Of a stretch of 64,000 nucleotides of DNA, positions 34,637-48,421 are shown piece after piece (within the stretch, counting starts at the first letter, position 1; every line of letters begins with the position of its first letter). Position numbers and translations under genes: made by a program. The stretch is taken from positions 76,326,687-76,390,686 of the forward strand of contig NC_092052.1 in the NCBI RefSeq assembly GCF_003086295.3, written 5' to 3'. The notes beneath the pieces were generated by a model. That model saw nothing but the letters and a program-made list of their open reading frames with translations. It was not told where the DNA came from and ran no database searches. Origin of the DNA: Arachis hypogaea (lineage: Eukaryota; Streptophyta; Magnoliopsida; Fabales; Fabaceae).

Positions 34637-34677
34637 AAGGATTTAGGATTTTCTAGAATTTTTAGGGTTTTTTTTCT
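34637..34677 (+). repeat. Short G-strand island
   Basis: About 40 bases, GGATTTAGGATTTTCTAGAAT and GGGTTTTTTTTCTAG words. Partner at 50716-50757. Confidence 0.82.
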
Positions 34678-36937
34678 AGAAAACCATAAAAAATCCTAAA
34701 AATCCTAGTACACCCTAAAAACCCTGGAAAATCATAAAAATCCTAGAAAACTCTAAAAAACTCTAGAAAACCCTAGAAAATTCTAAAAAACTCTAGAAAA
34801 TCCTAAAAAATCCTAAAAATCCTAGAAAACCCTAAAAATCTTAGAAAACCACAAAAATAATAGAAAACTCTAAAAAACTCTAGAAAACTCTATAAACCCT
34901 AGAAAATCCTAAAAATCCGAAAAAAGCATAAAAACCCGTAAAAACCATAGAAACCCCTAAAAAACCGTAAAAAACCTAGAAAATCATAAAAATCTTAGAA
35001 AACGCTAGAAAAGCCCTAGAAATCCTAGAAAACCAAGAAAACCCTAAAAAACCTTAGAAATCCTAGATAACCCTAAAAAAATGCTAAAATTCCGAGAAAA
35101 CCCTAGAAAACCATAAAAAACCTAAAAACCCTAAAAACCCTAGAAAACCGTAAAAATTCTAGAAAACCCTAACAAATCTTAGAAAACCTTAAAAAACCCT
35201 AAAAATCCTAGATAACCCGAAAACACCCTAAAAACCCTGGAAAACCCTAGAAAACTCCTAAAACCCTAAAAAATCCTGAGAAACCCTAGAAAACTCTAAA
35301 AACCCAAAAAAATCCTGAAAAATCCTAGAAAACTCTAAAAACCCTAAAAACCCTAGAAAACTCTAAAAAACCCTAAAAACCGTAGAAAATCCTAAAAAAG
35401 CATAAAACTCCTAGAAAACCCTAAAAACCCTAGAAAACCCTAAAAAACACCGAAAAAATCCTAGAAAATCATATAAACCCTAGAAATCTTAAAAAATCCT
35501 AGAACACCATAAAAACACCTAAAAACCCTAGAAAAGCATAAAATTCCTAGAAAACCCTAAATATCGTAGAAAAACCTAAAAAAGCATAAAACTCCTAGAA
35601 AACCCTAAGAACCCTCGAAAACCCTAAAAACTCCGAAAAAATCCTAGAAAACCCTAAAAAATCCTAGAAAACCATATAAACCCTAGAAATTCTAAAAAAC
35701 CCTAGAACACCATAAATACACCTAAAAACCCTAGAAAAGCTTAAAATTCCTAGAAAACCCTAAATATCGTAGAAAAACCTAAAAACCGCGAAAAAATCCT
35801 AGAAAACCCTAAAATCCCTAGCTAAAAACCCTAAAAAACCATAAAAACCGTAGAAAATCTAGAAAACTATAATAAACCCTGGAAAACCCTAAAACCCTAG
35901 TAAACTATAAAAAAATCCTAAAAACCGTAGAAAACCTAGAAAACTCTAAAAAACCCTGAAAAACCTAAAAAACCCTAGAAAATCCTAGAAAACCCTGAAA
36001 ACCGTAAAAATTCTAGAAAACCCTAAAAACCATATAAAACCCAAAAAACTCCTAAAAACTCTAAAAACCCCTAAAAAAATCTTTGAAAACCATAAAAAAT
36101 GCTAAAAATCCTACATAACCCTAAAAATCCTGGAAACCCCTAAAACCCCTAGAAAACCCTAAAAACCCTAAAAAATCCTGAGAAACCCTAGAAAATTCTA
36201 AAAAACCATAAAAACCTTAGAAAACCCTAGACAACTCTATAAAACTGTAAAAACCGTAGAAAACTCTAGAAAACCATAAAAACCAAAAAAAACCCTGAAA
36301 AATCCTAGAAAACTCTAAAAATCCTAAAAACCCTAGAAAACTTAAAAAACCCCTAAAAATCCTAGAAAACCCTAAAAAGCATTAAATTTCTAGAAAATCC
36401 TAAATATCCTACAAAACCCAAAAAAAACCCAAAAAATCCTAGAAAACCCTAAAAAACTCTAAAAAATCATATAAAGCCTAGAAATCCTAAAAAATCCTAG
36501 AAAACCATAAAAACCCTAAAAACCCTAGAAAACCCTAAAAAAAGCATAAAATTCTTAGAAAACCCTAAATATCCTAGAAAACCCAAAAAACCCTGAAAAA
36601 ATCCTACAAACCCTAAAAAAACCCTAGAAAACCATATAAATCCTAAAAAGCCTAAAAAACACTTGAAAACCCTAAGAAACCTAAAAAACCCTAGAAAACC
36701 CTAACCTTAAAAGTTCTTGAAAACCCTAGAAAAGTCTAAAAAAATCCTGAAAACCCAAAAAACCCTTTTCTAGAAAACTACAAAAAATACTAAAAACAGT
36801 AGAAAACCTAGAAAACTCTAAAAAAACCCTGAAAAACACTAAACATTCTAGAAAACCCTAAAAATCTAAGAAAACCCTATAAATTCTAGAAAACCCTAAA
36901 AATTCCTAAACCCTAAACCCTAAACACTAAACAATAA
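34678..36937 (-). repeat. Telomere-like block, C-strand
   Basis: 2.3 kb, collinear with 50758-52945 and with 28947-31033. Ends with CCTAAACCCTAAACCCTAAA at about 36906-36925, one of the best canonical heptamer runs in the window. Confidence 0.85.
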
Positions 36938-36975
36938 GGATTTAAGGTATTCTAGAATTTTTAGGATTTTTTTTC
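36938..36975 (+). repeat. Short G-strand island
   Basis: GGATTTAAGGTATTCTAG words, identical in plan to the islands at 31034 and 52946. Confidence 0.82.
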
Positions 36976-39362
36976 TAGAAAACCATAAAACCCCTAAAAA
37001 CCCTAGAACACCCTAAAAAATCCTGGAAAACCCTAAAAATCCTAGAAAACTCTAAACAACTCTAGAAAATCCTAGAAAACTCTAAAAAACTCTAGAAAAT
37101 TCTAAAAAACCCTAAAAATTCTAGAAAACCCTAAAAACCCTAAAAAATCCTGAGAAACCCTAGAAAACTCTAAAAAACCATAAAAACCTTAGAAAACCCT
37201 AGACAACTATATAAAACTGTAAAAACCGTAGAGAACTCTAGAAAACCATAAAAACCCAAAACAAAACCCTGAAAAATCCTAGAAAACTCTAAAAATCCTA
37301 AAAACCCTAGAAAACTTAAAAAACCCCTAAAAAACCTAGAAAACCCTAAAAAGCATAAAATTTCTAGAAAAACCTAAACATCCTACAAATCCCAAAAAAA
37401 ATCCAAAAAATCCTAGAAAACCCTAAAAATCCCTAAAAAATCATATAAACCCTAGAAATCCTAAAAACCCTAGAAAACCATAAAAACCCCTAAAAATCCT
37501 AGAAAACCCTAAAAAAAAGCATAAAATTCTAAGAAAACCCTAAATATCCTAGAAAACCCAAAAAACCCCGAAAAAAATCCTAGAAACCCTAAAAAACCCT
37601 AGAAAACCATATAAATCCTAGAAAGCCTAAAAAACACTTGAAAACCCTAAGAAACCTTAAAACTCTAGAAAACTCTAAAAACCCTAAAAACCCTAGAAAA
37701 TTCTAAAAAAACCCTAGAAAACCCTAGAAAACTCTAAAAAACCCTAAAAACCCTAGAAAATCCTACAAATCTCTAACAAAAACCCTAAAAACCCAAGAAA
37801 ACCCTATAAACCCTAGAAATCCTAAAATGCCCTAGAAAACCATAAAAACACCTAGAAACCCTAGAAAACCCTAATAAATCCTAAAAATCCTAGAAATCTT
37901 TAAAAAACTCTGGAAAACACTAGAAAATTCTAGAAAACCCTAAAAACCCTAGAACACCTAAAAACTCTAAAAAACCATAAAAACCGTAGAAAACCTAGAA
38001 AACTCTAATAAACCGTGGAAAACCCTAAAAACCCTAGAAAACTATAAAAAATCCTAAAAACCGTAGAAAACCTAGAAAACTCTAAAAAATTCTGAAAAAC
38101 CTAAAAAACCCTAGAAAATCCTAGAAAACCCTGAAAACCGTAAAAATTCTAGAAAATCCTAAAAACCATATAAAACCCAAAAAAATCCTAAAAATTCTAA
38201 AAACCCCTAAAAAATCCTAGAAAACCATAAAAAATGCTAAAAATCCTACATAACCCTAAAAACCCTGGAAACTCCTAAAACTCCTAGAAAATCCTAAAAA
38301 CTCTAAAAAATCCTAAGAAACCCTAGAAAACTCTAAAAAACCATAAAAACCCTAGACAACTCTATAAAACTGTAAAAACCGTAGAAAACTCTAGAAAACC
38401 ATAAAAACCCAAAAAACCCTGAAAAATCCTAGAAAACTCTAAAAATCCTAAAAACACTAGAAAACTTAAAAAACCCCTAAAAACCCTAGAAAATCCTAAA
38501 AAGCATAACATTTCTAGAAAATCCTAAATATCCTACAAAACCAAAAAAATCCTAGAAAACCCTACAAAACCATATAAACCCTAGAAAACCCTAGAAAACC
38601 ATAAAAACCCCTAAAAAACCTAGAAAACCCTAAGAAACCCTAGAAAACCCTAAAAAAAGCTTCAAATTCTTAGAAAACCCTAAATATCCTAGAAAACCCA
38701 AAAAACCCCAAAAAAATCCTAGAAACCCTAAAAAACCCTAGAAAACCATATAAACCCTAGAAATCCTAAAAGACACTTGAAAACCCTAAGAAACCCTAGA
38801 AAACTCTAAAAAACCCTAAAAACCCTAGAAAACCCTACAAAACTCTAACAAAAACCCTAAAAACCCAAACAAACCCTAGAAATCCTAAAATGCCCTAGAA
38901 AACCATATAAACCCCTAGAAACCCTAGAAAACCCTAAAAAATCCTAAAAATACTAGAAAACTTTAAAAAACTCTGGAAAACACTAGAAAATTCTAAAAAA
39001 CCGTAAAAAGCACTAGAAATCCTAGAAACCCTAGAAAACCATAAAAAACCTTAAATACCCTGGAAAACCCTAAAAAAAACCTTAAAAACCTTAGAAAACC
39101 TTAAAAGTCATAGATATTTTTAAAAAACTCTAAAAAACCCCTAAAAAGCAGTAGAAAACTTAGAAAACAATAAAAATCATAGAAAACTTTAAAAAACTCT
39201 AGAAACCCTAGAAACCCTAGAAACCCCTAAAAATCCTAGAAAACCCTAAAAACTATAATAAACCGTAAAAATCCTAAAAACCCTAGAAAACACTAAAAAC
39301 CCTAAAAAACTACAAACAACACTAGAAAACTCATAAAAACTCTAGAAAACTCAAAACACCTC
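36976..39362 (-). repeat. Telomere-like block, C-strand
   Basis: Collinear with 52986-55492 except that about 130-140 bases present at about 55150-55290 are absent here near 39150. Confidence 0.85.
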
Positions 39363-40738
39363 TAGGGTTTTAGTGTTTTCTAAGGTTTTTTAGGGTTTTC
39401 TAGGGATTTTAGGATTTTTTAGGGTTTTTTATTGTTGTTAGGGATAGGGTTTTCTAGGGTTTATAGGGTTTTTTAGTATTTTCTAGGGTTTCATTGGTTT
39501 TCTAGAGTTTTTAGAGTTTTTTAGCGTTTTTTAGGGTTAGGGTTTTCTAGGATTTTTACTGTTTACTTGGGATTTTTTAGGGATTTCGAGGATTTTTTAG
39601 GTTTTCTAGGGTTTTGTAGCATTTTCTAGGGTTTTTAGGGTTTTTACAGTTTTTTAGAGTTTCCTAGGATTTTTGGGGTTTTTTAGGGTTTTCTAGTGTT
39701 TTTATGTTTTTTTAGGGTTTTTTAGCATTTTCTAGGGTTTTCTAGGGCTTTTTAGGGGCTTTAGGATTTTTCTAGGGTTTTTTAGTGTTTTCTAGGGTTT
39801 TTAGTGTTTTCTTGTGTTTGTAGAGTTTTTCAAGGTTTTTAGGGTTTTCTAGGGTTTTTTAGGGTTTTCTAGGGTTTTTACGGTTTTTAATGGTTTAAGG
39901 GTTTTTTAGGATTTTCTAGAATTTTTAGAGTTTTTTAGGATTCTCTAGGATTTTTAGGATTTTTTAGGGATTTTAGGATTTTTTTTTTTTAGGTTTTCTA
40001 GCTTTTTTTAGGGTTTTTTAGGGATATCTAGGGGTTTTTAGCGTTTTTTTGGGTTTTTTTAGGGTTTTTTAGGGTTTTTAGGATTTTTTTAGGATTTTCT
40101 AGGACTTTTTAGATTTTTTAGGATTTTCTATGATTTTCTAAGGTTTTCTAGGGTTTCTTACAGGGTTTTTTGAGGTTTTCTAGGATTTTCTAGAGTTTTA
40201 AGAGTTTTTTAGAGTTCTCTATGGGTTTTTTTTGGATTTGGATTCTCTAAAGTTTCAATTACACTTTAGAGAATAAAGTGTGATCTCTCATCATTTATTT
40301 TATTGGTGGGACCAAAAATAAATATGAGAGAGAAACCATTCAAAGATAGAAGATCACACTTTACCCTCTAAAGTACAAATTTAAAATTTAGAGGATCCAA
40401 ATTCGTTTTTTTTAGAGTTTTCTAGGGTTTTTTAGTATTTTCGAGGATTTTTAGCGTTTTTTACGGTTTTTTATGGATTTCTAGGGTTTTTTATGTTTTC
40501 TAGGGTTTCGTAGCGTTTTCTAAGGTTTTGTAGTTTCTTTAGTGTTTTCTAGGGTTTTTTAAGGTCTTAGGATTTTTTAGGGTTTTTAGGGTTTTCTAGG
40601 GTTTTAAGGGTTTTTTAGGATTTTCTATGGTTGTTGCCTTTTATGGTTTTCTGTTTTTTAGGGGTTTCTAGGATTTTCTAAAATCTTTTAGGGTGTTTTA
40701 GGATTTTCTAGGGTTTTTAGGGTTTTTTAGGTTTTTTA
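39363..40738 (+). repeat. Telomere-like block, G-strand, with foldback element
   Basis: Collinear with 55493-56874. Contains the distinctive TTATTGTTGTTAGGGATAGG word and foldback copy 2. Confidence 0.88.
40234..40404 (+). mobile_element. MITE-like foldback element, copy 2
   Basis: 171 bases bounded by GGATTTGGATTCTCTAAAG and its inverted counterpart CTTTAGAGG-like words ending GGATCCAAATTC. Internally both arms carry an AGATCACACTTTA / TAAAGTGTGATCT pair. Oligo-T runs of eight (40226-40233 and 40406-40413) flank it, compatible with an 8-bp target duplication as in hAT-type elements, but homopolymers cannot prove it. Confidence 0.85.
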
Positions 40739-43700
40739 ACCCTAAAAACTCTAGAAAACACTAAAAAACCCTACAAAACCATAGAAAACGCGAAAAAACC
40801 CTAAAATCTCTAAAAAAAAAAACCCTAGAAATCCCTAAGAAACCCCTAGTAAACACTAAAAACCATAGAAAAACCTAAAAAACCCTAAAAATCATAGAAA
40901 ACCCTAGAAATCCTAAGAACCCTAGAAAATCCTAAAAATATTTAAAATTCTTGAAAACCCTAAACACCCTAAAAAACTATAAAAAAAAATCCTAAAAACC
41001 GTAGAAAGCCCGATAAAACTCAAAAAACGCTGAAAACCCTAGGAAATCGTAGAAAATCCTAAGATACCTAAAAACACTAAAGATACTAGAAAATCCTAAA
41101 AATCCTAGAAAATCCTAAAAAATCCTAAAAATTCTGGAAAACCTAAAAAACCCTAAAAACCCTAGAAAACCCTAGAAAACTCTAAAAAACCCTAAAAACC
41201 CCAGAAAACTCTAGAAAACGATAAAACCCCCAAAAAAAAATCCTAGATAACTCTAAAAAACCCTAAAAACCGTCGAAAACCCTAAAAGAGCATAAAATTC
41301 CTAGAAAACCCTACAAACCATTGAAAACCCTAAATATCCTAGAAAACCCTAAAAATCCCGAAAAAATCCTAGAAAACCCTAAAAAACCCTAGAAAACAAT
41401 ATATAAACCCTAGAAATCCTAAAAAACCCTAGAAAACCATAAAATACCTAAAAATCCTAGAAAACCACAAATATCCTAAAAAACTCTAAAATCTGTGAAA
41501 AAATCCTAGAAAATCCAAGAAACCCTCGAAAACCACAAAAATCGTAGAAAACTTTACAAAACTCTTGAAAACCCCAGAAAACCCTAGAAAATCCTAAAAA
41601 TATTAGAAACCAAAAAAATCCTAGAAAACTCTAAAAAACCCAGAAAACCCTAGAAAATCCTAAAAAATCCTATAAATTCTAAAAATCCTAAAAAATCCTA
41701 AAAAACCATCAAAACTCCTAAAAATCCTAGAAAATCCTAAAAACCCTCGAAAACCATAAAAATCCTAAAAAACTTAAAAAAGCTCTAGAAATCCTAGAAA
41801 TCCCCTAAAAAATACTAGAAAACCATAAAACACCCTAGAGAAACACTAAAAACCTATAGAAACCCCTAGAAAACTCGAAAAATCTTAGAAAATCCTAAAA
41901 ATTCTTGAAAACCCTAAAAACCCTAGAAAACCCTAAAAACCCTTAAAAATCCTAAAAAACTATAGAAAATTCAATAAATCGTAGAAAACATGAGAAACCC
42001 TAGAAAATCCTAAAAAAACGTAAAAATTCTGGGAAGACCTAAATAAACCTAGAAAACAATTAAAAAAACCATAAACACCCTAGAAAACCCTAAAAAATTC
42101 TAAAAACCCTAGAAAATCATGAGAAACCCTAGAAAACTCTAAAAAACCATAAAACTCTAGAAAAACCTAAAAAACTCTAAAAAATCCTAGAAAACTCTAG
42201 AGTACCATAAAAACAAAAAAAAAATCCTGAAAAACTCGAGAAAATTCTTGAAAAACCCTAAACCTTGAAAAACCCTAAAACCCTACAAAATCCTAAGAAC
42301 CCTAAAAAACTTTTAAAAACTCGAGAAAATCCTAGAAAATCCTAAAAAATCCAAGAAAATCCTAAAAACCCTGAAAAACCCTAGGAAACTATAAAAAATC
42401 GTAGAAACCGTAGAAAACCCAAGAAAACTCTAAAAAACGCTGAAAATCCTAGAAACCCCTAAAAATCCTAGAAAACCCTAAAAAACCTTAAAAATTCATG
42501 AAAAACATAAAAACCTAAAAGCCCTTAAAAACCCTAGAAAACTATAAAAAATCCTAAAAACCGTAGAAAACCTAGCAAACTCTAAAAAATCCTAAAAAAC
42601 CTAAAAACCTTAGAATATCCTAGAAAACCCTGAAAACCGTAAAAATTCTAGAAAACCCTAAAGACCCTAGAAAACGCAAAAAAAATCCTAAAAATTCTAG
42701 AAACCCCTAAAAAATCCTAAAAAACCATAAAAAATGCTAAAAATCCTAAAAAATCCCGAGAAACCCTAGAGAACTCTAAAAAACCATAAAAACCTTAGAA
42801 AACCCTAGACAACTCTATAAAACTCTAAAAACGTAGAAAACTCTAGAAAACCATAAAAACCCAAAAAAACCCAGAAAAATCCTAGAAAACTCTAAAAATG
42901 CTAAAAACCCTAGAAAACTTAAAAAACCCCTAAAATCCCTAGAAATTCCTAAAAAGCATAAAATTCTAGAAAATCCTAAATATCCAACAAAACCCAAAAA
43001 ATCCTAGAAAACCCTAAAAAAACCCTAGAAAACCCTAGAAAACTCTAAAAACCCTAAAAAGCCTAGAAAACCGTACAAAACTCTAGCAAAAACCCTAAAA
43101 ACCCAAGAAAACCCTATAAACCCGAGATATCCTAAAATGCCCTAGAAAACCCTAGAAAATCCTAAATATCCTAGAAAACCCAAAAAACCCCGAAAAAATC
43201 CCAGAAAGCCTAAAAAAACCCTAGAAAACCATATAAACCCTAGAAAGCCTAAAAAAAACTTGAAAACCCTAAGAAACCTTAAAACCCTAGAAAACCCTAA
43301 GAAACCCTAAAACACCTAGAAAACTCTAAAATAAAACCCTAGAAAACCCTAGAAAACTCTAAAAAACCCTAAAAAGCCTAGAAAAACCTACAAAACTCTA
43401 ACAAAAATCCTAAAAACCCAAGAAAACCCTATAAACCCTAGAAATCCTAAAATGCCCGAGAAAACCATAAAAACCCCTAGAAACCCCAGAAAACCCTAAT
43501 AAATCCTAAAAATGCTAGAAAACTTTAAAAAACTCTGGAAAACACAAGAAAATACTAAAAAAACCCTAAAAAGCACTAGAAATCCTAGAAAACCCTAAAA
43601 AGCCCTAAAAATCCTAGAAAAACCTAAAAAATGCTAAAAACCCTAGAAAACCATAAAAACCTTAAATACCCTGGAAAACCCTAAAAAAATCTTAAAAAGC

Positions 43701-44073
43701 TTAGAAAACACTAAAAATCATAGAAATTTTTTAAAAACTCTAAAAAACCCTAAAAAGCACTACAAATTCTAGAAAACCCTAAAAATCCTAAAAATACTAG
43801 AAAACCCTAAAAAATGCTAAAAATCCTAGAAACCTCTAAAAAACTATAAACAATCCTAAATACTCTAGAAAACTATAAAATAAACCGCTAAAAATCTTAG
43901 AAAACAATAAAAATCATCGAAAACTTTAAAAAACTCTAAAAAACCCTAGAAAACCCTAAAAAATCCTAGAAAACCCTAGAAACCACTAAAAATCCTAGAA
44001 AACCCTAAAAACTATAGTAAACCACAAAAACCCTAAAAACCATAGAAAACACTAAAACCCAAAAAACCCTAAA
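40739..44073 (-). repeat. Telomere-like block, C-strand
   Basis: 3.3 kb, collinear with 56876-60461 and the complement of 22569-26156. A 60-codon minus-strand open frame at 42815-42997 (Gly/Phe/Leu-rich) is a by-product of the repeat. Confidence 0.86.
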
Positions 44074-45452
44074 GTTTTTCTAGGGGTTTTTAGGGTATAG
44101 GGTTTAGGGTTTAGTGTTTTTTAGGGTTTTCTAGGGTTTTTAGGGTTTTGCTAATATTTTTCAGGGTTTTTTTAGGATTTTAGGTTTTTTAAGGTTTTCT
44201 AGGGCTTTTATAGTTTTTTAGGGGATTTCGAATTTTTATTCCTTTCTAGGGTTTTTAGAGTTTTCTACGTTTTTTCAGGGGTTTTTAGGGTATTTAGGGT
44301 TTTCTTGGATTTTTTATGGTTTTTTAGTATTTTCTAGGGTTTTCTAGAGTTTTTCAAAGTCTTCTACGGTTTTTAGGGTTTTTTTAATGGTTTTCTACGA
44401 TTTTTAGGATTTTTTACAGTTTTCTAGGGTTTTTCCGGGGTTTTTAGGGTATTTAGGGTTTTTAGGAGTTTTTAGGATTTTCTAGGGTTTCTTGGAATTT
44501 TTAGAGTTTTCTAGTGTTTTTTAAAGCTTTCAAGAATTTTTTTGGTTTTCTAGGATTTTTAGGGGTTTTTTATGGTTTTCTAGGGATTTTTAGGATTTTT
44601 GGAGTTTTTTAGGATCTTCTAGAATTTTTATGGTTTTTTAGGGTTTTCTAGTGTTTAGGTTTTTCTAGAATTTTTTAAACTTTTCTAAGATTTTTATGGT
44701 TTTCTAGGGTTTTTACGGTTTTTTATAGTTTTCTAGGATTTTTAGGATTTTCTAGGATTTTTACAGTTTTTTAGGGATTTCTAACGTTTTTAGGGTTTTC
44801 TAAGATTTTCAGGGTTTTTTAGGGATTTCTAAGATTTTCTAGATTTTCTTACGGTTTTCTGGGGTTTTCTAGGGTTTTTAGGATTTTCTAGAATTTTCTA
44901 GAGTTTTTTAAAGTTTTCTAGGATTTTTTTGGTTTTCTATGGTTTTCTGGGATTTTTCGGATTTTTTAGAGTTTTCTAGAATTTTTAGGATTCTTTAGAG
45001 TTTTCTAAGGTTTTTCAGGATTTTTTAGGGTATTTAGGGTTTTATAGGGTTTTTAGGATTTTTTAGAATTTTCTAGGGTTTTTACGTATTTTTAGGGTTT
45101 TCTAAGATTTTCTACAGTTTTTTAAAGTTTTCTAGAATTTTTAGGATTTTTTAGGGTTTTCTAGAGTGTTTAGGATTTTCTATAATTTTTTAAAGTTTTC
45201 TATAATTTTTATGGTTTGTAGTGTTTTTTAGGATTTTTTATGGTTTTCTAGGTTTTTAGGGTTTTCTAGGATTTTTGGGGTTTCTTAGGAATTTCTAGGA
45301 TTTTTAATGGTTTTTATGGTTTTTATGGTTTTATAGGGTTTTTAGAATTTTTTAGGCTTTTCAGGATTTTTAGGATTTTTTCATCCTTCTAGAGTTTTTT
45401 AGGATTTTCTAGGATTTTTAGGGTTTTCTAGAATTTTCAGGGTTTTTTTCTA
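44074..45452 (+). repeat. Telomere-like block, G-strand
   Basis: Starts with GGTATAGGGTTTAGGGTTTAG at the strand switch. Collinear with 60463-61846. Confidence 0.87.
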
Positions 45453-45928
45453 GAAAACTCAAAAACCCCTAGAAAAACTACTAAAAAACCTAAAAACCGT
45501 AGAAAATCCTAGAAAACTCTAAAAAATTTTGAAAACCCTAGAAAACCTTAAACGACCCTAAAAACCCTAGAAAATCCTAGAATACCCTTAAAACCCTAAA
45601 GCACCTAGAAAATCCTGAAAAACACTAGAAAACCCTAAAAAACCATAAAAAAACCCTAGAAATCCTAGAAAACCTAAAAAATCCTAAAAATCCCTAGAAA
45701 ACCCTAAAACCCTAAAAATTCTACAAAATCCTAAAAACCCTAGAAAAGTATAAAAATCCTAGAAAGCTTTTAAAAACACGAGAAAATCCTAAAAAACACT
45801 AAAGATTCTAGAAAACCCTAAAAAACTCTAAAAACACAAGAAAACCCTAGAAAACTCTAAAAAAACCCTGAAAAATACTAAAGATTCTAGAAAACCCTAA
45901 AAATTCTAGAAAACTCTAAACCCTAAAA
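45453..45928 (-). repeat. Telomere-like block, C-strand
   Basis: Collinear with 61850-62322. Ends TCTAAACCCTAAAATTTTTAG, a palindromic switch point. Confidence 0.84.
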
Positions 45929-45968
45929 TTTTTAGGGTTTTCTAGAATTTTTAGGGTTTTTTTTCTAG
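45929..45968 (+). repeat. Short G-strand island
   Basis: About 40 bases, partner of the island at about 62322-62358 and, inverted, of that at 20671-20706. Confidence 0.8.
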
Positions 45969-48421
45969 AAAACTATAAAAAAAACCCTAAAAACCCTAGA
46001 ACTCCCTAAAAAACCCTGGAAAACCATAAAAATCCTAGAAAACTCTAAAAAACTCTGGAAAATCCTAGAAACCTCTAAAAAACTCTAGAAAATCCTAAAA
46101 ATCCTAGAAAACCCTAAAAACCTTAGAAAACCACAAAAATAATAGAAAACTCTAAAAAACTCTATAAAACTCTATAAACCCTAGAAAATCCTAAAAATCC
46201 AAGAAAAGCATAAAAACCCGTAAAAATCATAGAAAACGCTAAAAAACCGTAAAAACCCTAGAAAACCCTAAAAAATCTAGAAAACCCTAAAAAATCTTAG
46301 AAAACCTTAAAAAACCCTAGATAACCCTAAAAACCCTGGAAAACCGTAAAAATTCTAGAAAACCCTAAAAAATCTTAGAAAACCTTAAAAAACCCTAGAT
46401 AACCCTAAAAACCCTGGAAAACCCTAAAACCCTAAAAAATCCTGAGAAACCTTAGAAAAGTCTAAAAACCCAAAAAAATCCTGAAAAATCCTAGAAAACT
46501 CTAAAAATCCTAAAAACCCTAGAAAACTCTAAAAAACCCTAAAAAAGCATAAAACTCCTAGAAAACCCTAAAAACTCCTAAAAATCATAGAAAATCCTTA
46601 AAAAAAACCCTAGAAATCCTAAAAAACCGTAGAACACCATAAAAACACATAAAAATCCTAGAAAAGCATAAAATTACTAGAAAACCCTAAATATCGTAGA
46701 AAAACCTAAAAACCGCGAAAAAATCCTAGAAAACCCTAGAACACCTAAAAAACACTAAAAAACCATAAAAGACCCTAGAAAATTTTAAAAATCCTAGACC
46801 CTAGAAAACCCTAAAAACCATAGAAAACCCTACAAAATCCTAAATTCCTAGAAACCATAAAAATCGTAGAAAACTTTTAAAAAATCTAGAAAATCCTAGA
46901 AAACTCTAAAAAACCCTAAAAGCATTAAAAACCCTAGAATCCTAAAAAATAAAAAAAACCCTATAAAACCCTAGAAAACTCTAAAAAAACCCTAAAAACC
47001 CTAGAAAACCCGGAAACACTAGAAATCCTAAAAGGCCCTAGAAAACCATAAAAACCCTAGAAAACTTTGGAAAACCCTAAAAAACCCTAGAAAACTATAA
47101 AAAAAAATCCTAAAAACCGTAGAAAACCTAGAAAACTCTAAAAAACCCTGAAAACCCTAAAAACCATATAAAACCCAAAAAAAATCCTAAAAATTCTAAA
47201 AACCCCTAGAAAACCCTAAAAACCCTAAAAATCCTACATAACCCTAAAAATCCTGGAAACCCTTAAAACCCCTAGAAAATCCGAAAAACCCTAAAAAATC
47301 CTGACAAACCCTAGAAAACTCTTAAAAACCATAAAAACCTTAGAAAACCCTAGACAACTCTATAAAACTGTAAAAACCGTAGAAAACTCTAGAAAACCAT
47401 AAAAACTCAAAGAAACCCAGAAAAATCCTAGAAAACTCTAAAAATCCTAAAAACCCTAGAAAACTTAAAAAACCCTAAAAATCCTAGAAAACCCTAAAAA
47501 GCATTAAATTTCTAGAAAATCCTAAATATCCTACAAAACCCAAAAAAAAAACCCAAAAAATCCTAGAAGACCCTAAAAAACACTAAAAAATCATATAAAC
47601 CCTAGAAATCCTAAAAAACCCTAGAAAACCATAAAAACCCCTAAAAACCCTAGAAAACCCTAAAAAAGCAAAAAATTCTTAGAAAACCCTAAATATCCTA
47701 GAAAACCCAAAAAACCCCGAAAAAATCCTACAAACCCTAAAAAATCCTAGAAAACCATATAAATCCTAAAAAGCCTAAAAAACACTTGAAAACCCTAAGA
47801 AACCTTAAAACCCTAGAAAACTCTAAAAACCCTAAAAACCCTAGAAAATTCTAAAAAAACCCTAGAAACCCCTAGAAAACTCTAAAATACCCAAAAAAAC
47901 CTAGAAAACCCTACAAATATCTAACAAAAACCCTAAAAACCCAAGAAAATCCTATAAACCCTAGAAATCCTAAAATGCCCTAGAAAACCATAAAAACCCC
48001 TAGAAAACCTAGAAAACCCTATTAAATCCTAAAAATCCTAGAAAACTTTAAAAAACTCTGGAAACCCTAAAAAGCACTAGAAATTCTAGAAAACCCTAAA
48101 AAATCCTAAAAATCCTAGAAAAACCTAAAAAATGCTAAAAACCCTAGAAAACCATAAAAGACCTTAAATACCCTGGAAAACCCTAAAAAAGGCTAAAAAT
48201 ACCTGAAACCCCTAGAAAACTATAAAGAATCCTAAATACCCTAGAAAACTATAAAAAAAAAGCCGCTAAAAATCTTAAAAAACAATAAAAATTATAGAAA
48301 ACTTTAAAAAACACTAGAAAACCCTAGAAACCCCTAAAAATCCTAGAAAACCCTAAAAACTATAGTAAACCATAAAAACCCTAGAAATCCTAGAAAACAC
48401 TATAAACCGAAAAACCCTAAA
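45969..48421 (-). repeat. Telomere-like block, C-strand, spans unit boundary
   Basis: Matches 62359-63510 up to about 47095, after which it departs from unit 2 and instead resembles 31072-32415. This marks the junction between the two 16-kb units. Confidence 0.8.

Larger units (their letters stand above)
31100..47095. repeat. 16-kb macro-repeat, unit 1
   Basis: The ordered series of strand blocks and private words is repeated by the next unit at offsets of 16010 (at 32410), about 16080 (at 34640), 16009 (at 36932), 16138 (at 40260) and about 16390 (at 44067). The drift reflects indels of up to about 250 bases. The left border is approximate because neighbouring blocks are themselves related. 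Confidence 0.85.

Noticed and set aside
42815..42997. Minus-strand 60-residue Gly/Phe/Leu-rich hydrophobic open frame
   Set aside because: Arises from translating the decamer in a frame lacking TAG by chance; equivalent copies elsewhere are interrupted.
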